Positions 11,460 to 25,900 of a stretch of 64,000 nucleotides of DNA are shown piece after piece. The stretch is from Trema orientale. Lineage: Eukaryota > Streptophyta > Magnoliopsida > Rosales > Cannabaceae. The first letter of the stretch is position 1; every line of letters begins with the position of its first letter. The stretch is from the NCBI GenBank assembly GCA_002914845.1, contig JXTC01000071.1, forward strand, positions 14,297 to 78,296. Direction: 5' to 3'. The notes below the pieces were generated by a model, which was not told the origin of the DNA, searched no databases, and worked only from the letters and a program-made list of their open reading frames with translations. Position numbers and translations under genes: made by a program.

Positions 11460-13975
11460 TGTAACGCCCCCTAGTTTAACCATATTGTCATATACAGCCA
11501 AACTAGGAAGTGCTACTCTTCCATGAACATTATCTTTAGTTTTATAAAAAGGTGGGTAAATTTGAACTTTCCCAAACTTTTAAACAAAGCAGCTGCGTGG
11601 CATTACTTGCAAAAAGTATATTTACAAAATGTACAATCAAAAGAGTTTTCACCAGTCTATTTTGCCATCAGCAGTAGTATTTACATTGCACCAAAATGTC
11701 TCAAAACAAAAACGTCGCCCACAGGTCAAGCTCATCCACATCTGTATGATCATGGCGACAAAAGGCAAGCCAGGCAACCAGCTAGTCAACACTAAAATCT
11801 ACCTCCTCATCTGCATCACAAGACTAAAATGAGCTAAAGCTCAGTAAGTAAAAACTATGCATGCTTATGTATGCTATAAAATCTCATCAAGTTCCCATTG
11901 TACACTTTTCTTTCTTAAACATTTGAATCNNNNNNNNNNNNNNNNNNNNNNNNNNNNNNNNNNNNNNNNNNNNNNNNNNNNNNNNNNNNNNNNNNNNNNN
12001 NNNNNNNNNNNNNNNNNNNNNNNNNNNNNNNNNNNNNNNNNNNNNNNNNNNNNNNNNNNNNNNNNNNNNNNNNNNNNNNNNNNNNNNNNNNNNNNNNNNN
12101 NNNNNNNNNNNNNNNNNNNNNNNNNNNNNNNNTTAAGGTACTTGGTAGTCAATAACTAGTATTGAAAAACTATTTAAAAGTACTAAAATATGAATACTAG
12201 TTCATTAGCACAAAAATGACCCGAAATGGCACATAATCTTGTAAAACTAGTCCAATTGCCTCTAAATGGTGCCATTTCCTTTTAAAAATATTTGGACAGC
12301 ACCTCCCCTAATTCTAGGACATCCCCACATGATTAAAATCATGGTTTTAAACCTGCAATAACAATTAACAATCCAATTCCCACATATACGCATCAAAGCG
12401 GATCACTTAGAACAATCTAAGTGTACTTGAACTCTTTTTCGGTACAAACAAGTTTAAAACCACTTTTATACTTGTATTTCATTAGAACCAGCCACCAAAT
12501 GAGTGTAATAAAGAATAGGATCAATAAAATATACATTCCAAGTTTAGAAAATCAGATTACAAATAGAAAAACATAATCTACCACACATGAAAACACTTAA
12601 ATCTATAACTAGCACACTTTAAGGCTTTAGGTTTAAATTTAATCCTCCACTTAAATTTTATGTTTCCAGCAATATTTAAGGGTTCCTAGGACCATTATTC
12701 ATCAAACAATAACCTTGGTTTAAGGGCTTAAACAAGAGGAATTAACTATAACTTCAAAATCCTACATAATGCTCACCTTGACAAGTTTGAGTTTTTATTG
12801 AAGCTCTTGCCTTCTACCACCACCAAATTGATTTCCAAGGCTTTAAAACTGATTTTAGGACTCAAGAGAACCTAGAGGAACCATTATTTAATTTAGACAA
12901 GTGGTGAATTGAAATTAGAAAACAAAACATAAGAAGAAGAATTTCGTAGAACTACCTTGACTAGTTTTGATCTATCTTGCTTTCTAGAGCTCCAACTTGA
13001 GTTCTACCACTTGGAAACTCTTGGATATGGTTGAGGGAAGTTGAGAGAAGTGTAGGAAGGTGTTGGAGAAGCTCAGGTCGTGGCTGGAGAGGAAGGGAAA
13101 CAAAATGACCAGATTTGGTCAAAAATCAATACTTAAGGGCTAAGAAAAGGCATTACTTAATTTCTAAGGGGTATTTTGGGTATTTCACTTATTAATTTCC
13201 ATGTGTCAAGCTCTAAAACACTCTTAGAATAGTCACCACGTTGCTGGACAATCCTATGCACCCAAGTCTAGCCCAAGTTGGTGAATCCTAGCTTAGAAAG
13301 TGAAATCTAGTCATACTTTGACTTATGATCCTATATAGCCAATCTTATTGTAATTTGGTGGAACCTAGCCTCATAACCAATCATTAAACATAAAAATAAG
13401 TCAATTACACTCCAATTAGCAATGCAAACATAGTATTAGCACTCAATTACTAGAATGCACAAAAATGACATTACGTGATGAAGCTTAATCTAAGCTAGCT
13501 TAGTGTAACTAAATACCAATTAGTGTCGTGAATGCCACCTCGTGCTTACCTAGAGCCGACAATTAAAATGTTATAAATGAGTCCTAGACATTGAATTAAA
13601 GCTATTTGATATGTTAAACACACAGTGAATTCAGCTCTGATATGCATGAAAATTACATTTTACCGAAAAAGTACTATTTGACTCAATTATCAACAAGTAC
13701 GATCTTAATGCATGTGCACATAGTATTACTTTCATAATTATATTCTTTGTTCTTTTAGCACACCAAGCTCTCTTTCTGAGGGTATTGAGCCTTTACACTG
13801 CATCGGGACACTTTGACAATCATTAGTTGTAATAACATGCACGTAAATGCACATGACATGATGAATGAGCATGTTACTATAAAAGCGGTATTAATAACTT
13901 CTAGAATGCCTAATATGCAATTAGAACATGTTTTATTATTGGCTTGGTATGCATGTGAGAATCTTGGGCACCACA
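11460..13975 (+). mobile_element. Solo LTR inserted in satellite, with 5-bp target duplication (fossil)
   Basis: The element runs from TGTAACGCCCCC at 11460 to GGGCACCACA at 13975, so it has TG...CA ends. It is flanked on both sides by GGAGT (11455-11459 and 13976-13980). Joining the flanks at one GGAGT restores the satellite word ATATTGGAGTAACTTGTATT exactly, so this is a clean insertion into a pre-existing monomer. Its inner part matches the LTR at 1-2689 in opposite orientation. It holds no internal coding domain, so it looks like a solo LTR (~2.5 kb including a 203-bp assembly gap), probably Ty3/gypsy. Both LTRs carry a CTCAGTAAGTAA word near 11840 and, in reverse complement, near 2300. 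Confidence 0.9.
11930..12132. other. Assembly gap (Ns)
   Basis: There are 203 undetermined bases inside the solo LTR. Any apparent reading frame across them is meaningless. Confidence 1.
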
Positions 13976-16900
13976 GGAGTAACTTGTATTCTACTCTTAT
14001 TTTTAATGTTAAATAATTCTAATCCATATATATTTGAATGAAAATAAGTTAATCATACAAAAAATTTAACGATTTAGAGATTACGAGCAAATGTGCAATT
14101 GTTTATAGTATTTGGTCGAAACAAGTATTTCGGGTTCTCAATTAGCAATTAGTGGTGTCGTTATAGTTTAGAATCGGTTTAATTTGAAATAGTTTGAAAG
14201 AATACAAAGAAAGATCATACAAATAAAACTTCTGAATTTAGGGGTTACACGGTTTATGGGTTAAGTGAATGTTAAATTTTTCGTGTAATATTGGAGTAAG
14301 TTGAGTTTTATTGTTGTTTGTAATATTCAATAATGCTAATCGATATATATTTGAATCAAAACATGGTAATTTTACAAAATATTGCACGATTTATGGGTTA
14401 CGAGTAAATGAGCAATATACCGTGGTATTTAGACGAAACGAGCATTTTAGGTTCTCAATTTGGATTTAATGGTGTCATTATTGTTTTACAATGGTTTAAT
14501 TTGAGATAGGTTCAAAGATTACAAGGAGATGTCATATGAAAAATACTTTAGAATTTAGGGGTTACACGGTTTAGGGGTTACATGAATGTTCCATTTTCTG
14601 TGTAATATTGGAGTAACTTGAGTTTTATTGTTGTTTCTAAAGCTCAATAATGCTAATCCATATACATTTGAAGCAAAACAAGGTAATTATACAAATTATT
14701 GCACAATTTAGGGGTTACGAGTAAATGAGAAATAGTCCATAGTATTTAGTCGAAACAAGCATTTTGGGTTCTCAATGAGCATTTAATGGTGTCATTATTG
14801 TTTTGAAATAGTTTAATTAGAGATAGGTTTAAAAATAACAAAGAGATGTCGTACGGAAAAGACTTTAGAGTTTAGGGGTTACACGGTTTAAGGGTTAAGT
14901 GAATGTTCAATTTTCCTTATAATATTGGAGTTACTTGTATTTTACTCTTATTTTTAATGTTAAATGATTCTAATCCATATATATTTGAATGAAAACAAGA
15001 TAATTATACAATAAGGTTCATAATTTAGGGGCTATGAGTAAATGAGCAATAGTCCATGATATTTGGCCGAAACAAAAATTTCAGGTTCTTAATTAGCAAT
15101 TTGTGGTGTCCTTATTATTTGGAAACGGTTTAATTTGATATAGGTTGAAAGAATATAAAGAAAAGTCGTACCGATAAAACCTTGAATTTGGGGGTTACAC
15201 GGTTTAGGGGTTAGGTGACTGTTCAATTTTCCCTTTAATATTGGAGTAACTTGAGTTTTAGTGTTGTTTCTAATGTTAACTAATGCTAATCGCTATATAT
15301 TTGAATCAAAACAAGGTAATTCTACAAAATATTGCACGATTTAGGGGTTACGGGTAAATAAGCAATAGTCTGTGGTATTTTATGGAAACAAGCATTTTAG
15401 GTTCTCAATTTGCATTTAATAGTGCCATTGTTGTTTTGAAATAGTTTAATTTAAGATAGGTTCAAAGATTACACGGTTTAGGGGTTATGTGAATGTTACA
15501 AAGAGATATCTTACGGAAAAAACTTTAGAATTCAGGGGTTACACGGTTTAGGGGTTATATGAATGTTACATTTTTTGTGTAATATTGGAGTAACATGAGT
15601 TTTATTGTTGTTTCTAATATTAAATAATGCTAATGCATATATATTATTTGAATCAAAACAAGGTAATTATACAAAATATTACATGATTTAGGGATTACGA
15701 GTAAATGAGAAATAATCCATAGTATTTAGTCGAAACATGCATTTTGGGTTCTCTATTAGCATTTAATGGTGTCTTTATTGTTTTGAAATAGTTTAAATTG
15801 AGATGGGTTCAAACATTACAAAGAGATATCGTACGGAAAAAACTTTAGAGTTTAGGGGTTACGCGGTATAGGGGGTTAAGTGAATGTTCAATTTTCCTTA
15901 TAATATTGGAGTAACTTGTATTTTACTCTTATTTTTATTATAAATAATTCTAATCCATATATATTTGAATAAAAACAAGGTAATTATACAAAAAGTTTCA
16001 CGATTTAGGGGTTATGAGTAAACGAACAATAGTCTGTGGTATTTGGTCGAAGTAAGCATTTCGGGTTCCTAATTAGCAATTAGCGGTGTCGTTTTAGTTT
16101 TAAACGGTTTAATTTGAGATAGGTTGGAAGAGTACGTACAAAGAAAGATCGTACAGATAAAACTTTAGAATTTATGGGTTACATGATTTAGGATTTAGGT
16201 GAATGTTCCATTTTCTGTGTAATATTTGAATAATTCGAGTTTTATTGTTATTTTTAATGTGAAATAATATTGATCCATATAAATTTGATTCAAAACAAGG
16301 TAATTATACAAAATTTTGCACAATTTAGTGTTTACGAGTAAATGAGCAATAGTCCATAGTATTTAGTCGAAACAAGTATTTTGGGTTCTCAATTAGCATT
16401 TAATGGTTTCATTAATATTTTGAAATAGTTTAATTTGAGACAGGTTCAAATATTGCAATGAGATATCGTATGGAAAATACTTTAGAATTTAGGGGTTACA
16501 CGGTTTGTGGATTAAGTGAATGTTCAATTTTCCCTATATTATTCGTGTAACTTGTATTTTTCTCTTATTTCTAATGTTAAATAATGCTAATCCGCATATA
16601 TTTGAATGAAAACAAGGTAATTATACAAAAAGTTTCACGATTTAGATATTATGAGTAAATGAGCAATAGTCCATGGTATTTAGTCGAAACAAGCAATTCG
16701 GGTTCTCAATTTGCATTTAGTGGTGTCTTTATATCTTTGAAATGGTTTAATTTGAGATAGGTTGAAGGATTACGAAAAGAGGTTGTACAGATAAAATTTT
16801 AGAATTTATGGGTTACACGGTTTAGGGGTTAAGTGAGTATTGTATTTTCCGTGTAATATTGGAGTAACTTGAGTTTTATTGTTGTTTATAATGTTAAATA

Positions 16901-19900
16901 ATACTAATCCATCTATATCTGAATCAAAACAAGGTAATTATACAAAATTTTGCATAGTTTAGTGATTACGAGTAAATGAACAATAGTCCGTGGTATCTAG
17001 TCGAAACAATCATTTTGGGTTCTCAATTAGCATTTAATGGTGCCATTATTGTTTTGAAATAGTTTAATTTGGGATAGGTTCAAAGATTACAAAGAGATGT
17101 CGTACGGAAAAAACTTTAGAGCTTAGGGGCTAAGTGAACGTTTAATTTTCCTTATAATATTAGCATAACTTTAATGTTAACTAATTCTAATCCATATATA
17201 TTTGAATGAAAATAGGGTAATTAAACAAAAAATTTCTCGATTTAGGGGTTATGAGTAAATGAACAATAGTCTATGGTATTTGGTCTAAACAAGCATATCG
17301 GTTTCCCAATTTGCATTTAGTGGTGTCCTTATAATTTTGAAATGGTTTAATCTGAGATAGGTTAGAAGGATACAAAGAAAGATCGTACAGATAAAACTTT
17401 AGAATTTATAGGTTACATAATTTAGGGGTTAAGTGAATGCTCCATTTTCCGTGTAATATTGGAATAACTTAAGTTTTATTATTGTTTAAAATGTTAAATA
17501 TTAATAATCCATATATATTTGAATCAAAACAAGGTAATTATACAAAATTTTGCACAATTTTGTGTTTACGAGTAAATGAGCAATAGTCCATTGTATTTAG
17601 TCGAAACCAGATTTTTGGGTTCTCAATTAGCATTTAATAGTGTCATTATTAATTTAAAATAGTTTAATTTGAGATAGGTTCAAATACTGAAAAGAGATAT
17701 CGTATAGAAAATACTTTAGAATATAGGAGATACACAGTTTGGGGGTTAAGTGAATGTTCAATTTTCCCTATATTATTGGAATAACTTGTATTTTTCTCTT
17801 ATTTCTAATGTTAAATAATGCTAATCCACATATATTTGAATGAAACCAAGGTAATTATATAAAAGTTTAACGATTTACGGGTTATGAGTAAATGAGTAAT
17901 AGTCCATGGTATTTGGCCGAAACAAGTATTTCGGGTTCTTAATTTGCATTTAATAGTGTCATAATATTTTTGAAATAGTTTAATTTGAGATAGGTTCAAA
18001 AATTACAAAGAGATGTCGTACAGAAAAAACATAAGAGTTTAGGGGTTACACAGTTCAGGAGTTAAGTGAATGTTCAATTTTCCTTGTATTATTGGAGTAA
18101 CTTGTATTTTACTCTTATTTCTAATGTTAAATAATGTTAATCCATATATATTTGAATGAAAAGAAGGTAATTATTTAAAAAGTTTCACGATTTAAGGGTT
18201 ATGAGTAAATGAGCAATAGTCCACGGTATTTGGTCGAAACAAGTATTTCAGGTTCTCAATTAGCAATTAGTGGTTTCCTTGTAGTTTTGAAATGGTTTAA
18301 TTTGAGATAGGTTGAATGAATATAAGGAAAGGTAGCACAAATAAAACTTCAGAATTTAGAGGTTACACGGTTTAAAGGTTAAGTGAATGTTCAATTTTCC
18401 GTGTAATATTGGAGTAACTTGAGTTTTATTGTTGTTTCTAATACTAAATAATGCTAATCGGTATATATTTGAATCAAAACAAGGTAATTATCTAAAATAT
18501 TGCACGATTTAGGGGTCACGAGTAAATGAGAAATCGTCCATAGTATTTAGTCGAAACACGCACTTTGGGTTCTCAATTTGCATTTAATAGTGTCATTGTT
18601 ATTTTGCAATAGTTTAATTTGAGATAGGTTCAAAGATTACAAAGAGAAGTCGTACAAAAAAAACTTTCGAGTTTACGGGTTACACGGTTTAAGGGTTAGG
18701 TAAATGTTCAATTTTCCTCATAATATCGGTGTAACTTGTATTTTACACTTATTTTTAATGTTAAATAATTCTAACCCATATATATTTGAATGAAAACAAG
18801 GTAATTATACAAAAAGTTTCATGATTTAGGGGTTATGAGTAAATGACCAATAGTCCATGGTATTGGGTTGAAACAAGCATTTCTGGTTCTTAATTTGCAT
18901 TTAGTGGTGTCTTTACAGTTTTAAAATGGTCTAATTTGAGATAGGTTGAAATAATACAAAGTGAGGTCGTACAGATAAAATTTTAGAATTTATGGGTTAT
19001 GCGGTTCAGGGATTAAGTGAATGGTCTATTCTCCATGTAATATTGGAGTAACTTGAGTTTTATTATTATTTAAAATGTTAACTAATACTAATCTATATAT
19101 ATTTGAATCAAAACAAAGTAATTATACAAAATTTTGCACGAGTTAGTAGTTACGAATAAATGGGCAATAGTCCATAATATTTAGTCGAAACAAGCTTTTT
19201 GGTTTCTCAATTAGCATTTAATGGTATCATTATTGTTTTGGAATTGTTTAATTTGAGATAGGTTTAAAGATTACAAAGAGATGTCATACGAAAAAAACTT
19301 TAGAGTTTATGGGTTACACACTTTCGGGATTAAGTGAATGTTCAATTTCCCTTGTATTATTGGAGTATCTTGTATTTTACTCTTATTTCTATTGTTAAAT
19401 AATGCTAATCCATGTATATTTGAATGAAAACAAGATAATTATACAAAAAGTTTCACGATTTAGGGGTTACGAGTAAATGAGCAATATTCCATGGTATTTG
19501 GTCGAAACAAGCATTTTGGGTTCTCAATTAGGAATTAGCAGTGTCTTTATAGTTTTGAAATGGTTTAATTTGAGAAAGGTTAAAATAATACAAGGAAAGG
19601 TTGTACATATAAAACTCTAGAATTTAGGGGTAATGCGGTTTAGGGGTTAAATGAATGTTCAATTTTTTCGTGTAATATTGGAGTAACTTGAGTTTTAATG
19701 TTGTTTCTAACGTTAAATAATGCTAATCAAGATGCATTCGAATTAAAACATCGTAATTATACAAAATGTTGCACGATTTAGGGTTACGAGTAAATAAGCA
19801 ATAGTCTATGGTATTTAGTCGAAGCAATTATTTTGGGTTCTCAATTAGCATTTAATAGTATCATTATTGTTCTGAAATATTTTAATTTGAGATAGGTTCA

Positions 19901-19950
19901 AAGATTACAAAGAGATGTCATACGGAAAAAACTTTAGAGTTTAGGGGTTA
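13976..19950 (+). repeat. Satellite array, second + segment, block like 7.1-11.4 kb
   Basis: The same 317-bp A/B satellite resumes exactly in phase after the solo LTR. Rare variants occur in the same order as in the first segment. GCGGTATAGGGGGTTAAG is near 7307 and 15864. TTCAAATATTGCAATG is near 7890 and 16445. CAAGCAATTCGGG is near 8135 and 16690. TCAAATACTGAAAAGAGATATC is near 9775 and 17685. ACATAAGAGTTTAGGGG is near 10120 and 18030. A small 27-bp out-of-phase insert lies at 15471-15497. It contains no gene. Confidence 0.95.
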
Positions 19951-22900
19951 AATGGTTTATGGGTTAAGTGAATGTTTAATTTTCCTTGTAGTATTGGAGT
20001 AACTTGTATTTTACTCTTATTTCTGGCATTATGAATAAATGAGCAATAGTCTATGATATATGGTCAAAACAAGCATTTTGGGTCCTCAATTAGCAATTAA
20101 TTGTGTCCTTATAGTTTTAAAATGATTGAATTTGAGATAGGTTAAAAGAATACAAAGAAAGGTCGTACAAATAAAACTTTAGAATTTCGGGATTACACGG
20201 TATGGGGGTTAAGTGAATGTTCAATTTTTAGTGTAATATTAGGGTAACATGAGTTTTACTATTGTTTCAAATGTTAAATAATGTTAATCCATATATATTT
20301 GACTCAAAACAAGGTAATTATACAAAATGTTGCACGATTTAGGTGTTACGAGTAAATGAGCAGTAATCCATGTTTTTTTGTCGAAATAAGAATTTTGGGT
20401 TCTCTATCAGCATTTATTGGTGTCATTATTGTTTTCAAATTCTTTAATTTGAGATAGAGTAAAAATTACAAAGTGATACATACGGAAAAAACTTCAGGAT
20501 TTAAGGGTTATACGGTTTAGGAGTTAAGTAAATGTTAAATTTTCCTTGTAATATTGGTGTAACTTGTATTTTGTTGTTGTTTCTAGTATTAAATAGTGCT
20601 AATCCGTATATATTTGAATGACAACAAGGTAATTATACAAAACATTTCACGATTTAGTGGTTATGAATAAATGAACAATAGTCCATGGTATTTGGTCGAA
20701 ACAGGGATTCCAAGTTCTCAATTAGCATTTAGTGGTGTCCTGATAGTTTTGAAATGGTTTAATTGAAGGCAGGTTGAAAGAATACAAAGAAAGGTCGTAC
20801 GAAGAAGTCTTTAGAATTTAAGGGTTACACGGTTTAGGGGTTAAGTGGATGTTGAATTTCCTGTGTAATATTGGAGTAACTTGAGTTTTATAGTTATTTC
20901 TAATATTAAATAATGCTAATCCATATATATTTGAATCAAAACAAGGTAATTATACAAAATATTGTACGATTTAAGGGTTACGAATAAATGAGCAATAGTC
21001 CATGTTATTTAGTTGAAAAAAGCATTTTGGGTCCTCAATTAGCATTTAGTGGTGTCATTATTGTTTTGAAATAGTTTAATTTGAGACACGTTAAAAGATA
21101 ACGAAGAGATGTCGTACTGAAAAAACTTTGTAGTTTAGGGGTTACATGGTTTACGGGTTAAGTGAATGTTCAATTTTCTATGTAATATTGGAGTAACTTG
21201 TATTTTGTTGTTGTTTCTTGTATTAAATAATGCAAATCCATATATATTTGAATGAAAACAAGGTAATTGTACAAAAAGTTTCATGATTTAGGGGTTATGA
21301 GTAAATGAGTAATAGTCCATGGTATTTGGTCGAAACAAGCATTTCGAGTTTTCTATTAGCAATTAGTGGTGTCCTTATAGTTTTGAAATGGTTTAATTTG
21401 CGATAGGTTGAAAGAATATAAAGAAAGGTTGTACAGATAAAACTTTAGAATTTAAAGGTTACACGGTTCAGGGCCTAAGCGAATGTTCAATTTTCCGTGT
21501 AATATTGGAGTAACTAGTGTTTTAGTATTGGTTCTAATGTTAAATAATGCTAACCCATGTATATTGGAATCAAAACAAGGAAGTTACACAAAATATTGTA
21601 CGATTTAGGAGTTACGTGTAAATGAGCAATAGTCTAAGATATTTAGTCGAAATGAGCATTATGGGTTGTCAGTTAGCATTTAGTGGTGTCCTTATAGTTT
21701 TGAAATGGTTTAATTTGAGGTAGGTTGAAAGAATACAAATAGAGGTCGCACAGATAAAATTTTAGAATCTAGGGGTTACACGGTTTCGGGGTTAAGTGAA
21801 TGTTTAATTTTTCGTGTAATATTTGAGTAACTTGAGTATTATTGTTGTTTCTAACATTTAAGAATGCTAATCCATATATATTTGAATCAAAACAAGGTAA
21901 ATATACAAAATGTTGCATGATTTAGGGGTTACGAGTAAATGCGCAATAGTCTATGGTATTTAGTTGAAACAAGCATTTGATTTCTCGATTAGCATTTAGT
22001 GGTGTCATTATCATTTTGAAATAGTTTAATTTGAGATAGGTTGAAAGATTTCAAAAAGAGGTCGTACAGAAAAAACTTTAAAATTTAGGGGGTTACACAG
22101 GTTTGGGGTTAAGTGAAAGTTCAATTTTCCTTGTTATATTGGAGGAACTTGAGTTTTATTGTTATTTTTAACATTTAATAATGCTAATCCATATATATTT
22201 GAATGAAAACTAGGTAATTATACAAAAAGTTTCACGATTTAGGGGTAACGAGTAATTTAGCAATAGTCCACAGTATTTAGTCGAAACAAGCATTTTGGGT
22301 TCTCAATTAGCATTTAGTGGTATCATTATCATTTTGAAATAGTTTAATTTAAGATAGGTTCAAGTACTACAAAGAGATGGCACACGGAAAAAACTTTAGA
22401 ATTTAGGGGTCACTCGGTTTAGGGGTTAAGTAAATGTTCAAGTTTCCACGTAATATTGGAGTAACTTGAGTTTTATTGTTATTAATCAAAACTAGGTAAT
22501 TATACTAAAAGTTTCACGATTTGAGGGTAACGAGTAATTTAGCCATAGTCCATGGTATTTTGGAAATAAGCACTTTGGGTTCTCAATTAGCATTTAGTGG
22601 TGTCAATATTGTTTTGAAACGGTTTAATTTAAGATAGGTTCAAATATTAGAAAGAGATGACATACGAAAAAAACTTTAGAATTTAGGGGTCACTCGGTTT
22701 AGGGGTTAAGTGAATGCTCAATTTTCCTAGTAATGTTCGAGTAACTTGTATTTTACTCATACTTCTAATGTTAAGTAATGCCAATCCATATATATTTAAA
22801 TGAGAACAAGGTGATTATGCAAAAGGTTTCACGATTTAGGGAATATGAGTAAATGAGTAGTAGTCCATGGTATTTGGTCGTAACAAACATTTTGGGTTCT

Positions 22901-25900
22901 CAATTAGTATTTAGTGGTGTCATTATTGTTCTGAAATAGATTAATTTTAGATAGGTTTAAATCTTACAAAGAGATGATGTACGGAAAAAACTTCAAAATT
23001 TAGGGGTTACACGATTTAGGGGTTAAGGGAATATTCAATTTTCCGTGTAAAATTGGTGTAACATGAGTTTTACTGTTGTTTCTAACATTAAATAATGCTA
23101 ATCCATCTATATTTGACTCAAAACTTGGTAATTATACAAAATGTTGCACAATTTTAGGGTTACGAGCAAGTGAGCAATGATCTATGGTATTTAGTCGAAA
23201 CAAGCATTCTGGGTTCTCTATTAGCATTTAGCGGTGTCATTATTGTTTTCAAATCATTTAATTTAAGATAGGGTGAAAAATTATAAAGTGATGCATACGG
23301 GAAAAACTTCAAAATATAAGGGTTATACGGTTTAGGGGTTAAGTGAATGTTAAATTTTCCTTATCATATTGGGGTAACTTTTATTTTTTTGTTGTTTCTA
23401 ATAGTAAACAATGCTAATCCATATATATTTGAATGAAAACAAGGTAATTATACAAAAAGTTTCACGATTTAGGATTTATGAATAAATGAGCAATAGTCCA
23501 AGGTATTTAGCCGAAACAAGGATTTTAGGTTCTCAGTTAGCATTTAATGGTGTTATTATTGTTTTGAATTAGTTTAATTTGAGATTGGTTCAAAGATTAC
23601 AAAGAGATGTCGTATAGAAAAAACTTTATAGTTTAGGGGTTAAGTGAATGTTCAATTTTCCGTGTAATATTGGAGTAACTTGTATTTTTTTGTTATTTCT
23701 AGTATTAAATAATGTTAATCCCTATATATTTGAATGAAAACAAGGTCATTATACAAAATGTTTCACGATTTAGGGGTTATGAGTAAATGAGCAATAGTCT
23801 ATGGTATTTGGTCGAAACATGCATTTCTGGTTCTCAATTAGCATTTTGTGGTATCCTTATAGTTTTGAAATGGTTTAATTTTGGATAGGCTGAAAGAATA
23901 CAAAGAGAGGTCGTACAAATAACATGTTAGAATCTAGGGGTTACACGGTTTCGGAGTTAATTGAATGTTCAATTTTTCGTGTAATATTAGAGTAACTCGA
24001 GTTGTATTGTTGTTTCTAACGTTAAAGAATGCTAATCCATATATATTAGAATCAAAACAAGGTAATTATACAAAATGTTGCACTATTTCATGGTTACAAG
24101 TAAATGCGCAATAGTCCGCGGTATTTAGTCGAAACAAGCATTTGGGTTCTCAATCCGCATTTAGTTGTGTCATTATCGTTTTGAAATGGTTTAATTTCAA
24201 ATAGTTTGAAAGATTTCAAGGAGTGGACGTACAGAAAAAACTTTAGAATTTAGGGGTCACACAGATTTGGGGTTAAGTGAATGTTCAATTTTCCTTGCAA
24301 TATTGGAGGAACTTGAGTTTTTTTGTTATTTTTAATATTTAATAATGCTAATCCATATATATTTCAATCAAAACTAGGTAATTATACAAAAAAAATTCAC
24401 GATTTAGCGATAACGAGTAATTTAGCCATAGTCCATGGTATTTTGTGGAAACTAGTATTTTGGGTTCTCAATTAGAATTTTGTGGTGTCATTATTATTTT
24501 GAAATGGTTTAATTTGCGATAAGTTCAAATATTACAATGAGATGACATACGGAAAAAACTTCAGAATTTAGGGATCATTCGGTTTAGGGGTTAAGTGAAT
24601 GTTAAATTTTCCTTGTAATGTTGGAGTAACTTGTATTTAACTCATACTTCTAATGTTAATTAATGCTAATCCATATATATTTAAACGAGGACAAGGTGAT
24701 TATGCAAAAGGTTTCCCGATTTAGGGATTATGAGTAAATGAGTAATAGTTCATGGTATTTGGTCGAAACAAGCATTTTGGGTTCTCAATTAGTATTTAGT
24801 GGTGTCATTATTGTTCTGAAATAGATTCATTCGAGATAGGTTCAAATATTACAAAGAGATGACGTACAGAAAAAACTTTAGATTTTAGGGGTTACACGGT
24901 TTAGGTGTTAAGTGAAAGTTCAATTTTCTGTATAATATTGGAGTAACATGAGTTTTATTGTTATTTTAATGTTAAAAAATGCTAATCCATCTATATTTGA
25001 GTCGAAACTAGAAAATTATACAAAATATTGCACGATTTAGGGGTTACGAGTAAATGAGTAGTAATCCATGGTATTTAGTCGAAACAAGCATTTTGGGTTC
25101 TCTATTAGCATTTAGCGGTGTTATTACTGTTTTCAAATTGTTAAATTTGAGATAGGGTGAAAAATTACAAAGTGATGCATACAGGAAAAACATCAGAATT
25201 TAAGGGTTGTACGGTTCAGGGGTTAAGTGAATGTTAAATTTTCCTTCTAATATTGGAATAACTTTAGTTTTATTATTATTTTTAATATTTAATAATGCTA
25301 ATCCGTATATTTTTCAATCAAAACTAGGTAATTATACAAAAAGTTTCACAATTTAGGGGTAATGAGTAATTTGGCCATAGTCCATGGTATTTTGTGGAAA
25401 AAAGCATTTTGGGTTCTCAATTAGAATTTAGTGGTGTCATTATCGTTTTGAAATGGTTTAATTTGAGATAGTTCAAATATTAAAAAGAGATGATATACGG
25501 AAAAAATTTTAGAGTTTAGGGGTTACAAGGTGTAGGGGTTAAGCGAATGTTCAATTTTCCGTGTAATATTGTAGTAACTTGTATTTTGTTGTTATATCTA
25601 GTATTAAATGAAGCCAATCCCTATATATTTGAATGAAAATAAGGTCATTATACAAAATATTTCACGATTTAGGGGTTACGAGTAAATGAGTAATAGTCCA
25701 TGATATTTGATCAAAACAAGCATTTATAGTTCTCAATTAGCATTTAGTGGTGTGCTCATAGTTTTGAAATATTTTAATTTGAGATAGGTCGAAAGAATAC
25801 AAAGAGAGGTCGTACAGATAAAATTTTAGAATCTAGGTGTTACGTGGTTTCGGGGTTAAGTGAGCGTTCAATTTTTCGTGTAATATTAGAGTAACTTGAG

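Noticed and set aside
11857-12159. Frames crossing 11930-12132
   Set aside because: They run through an assembly gap of Ns and have no meaning.
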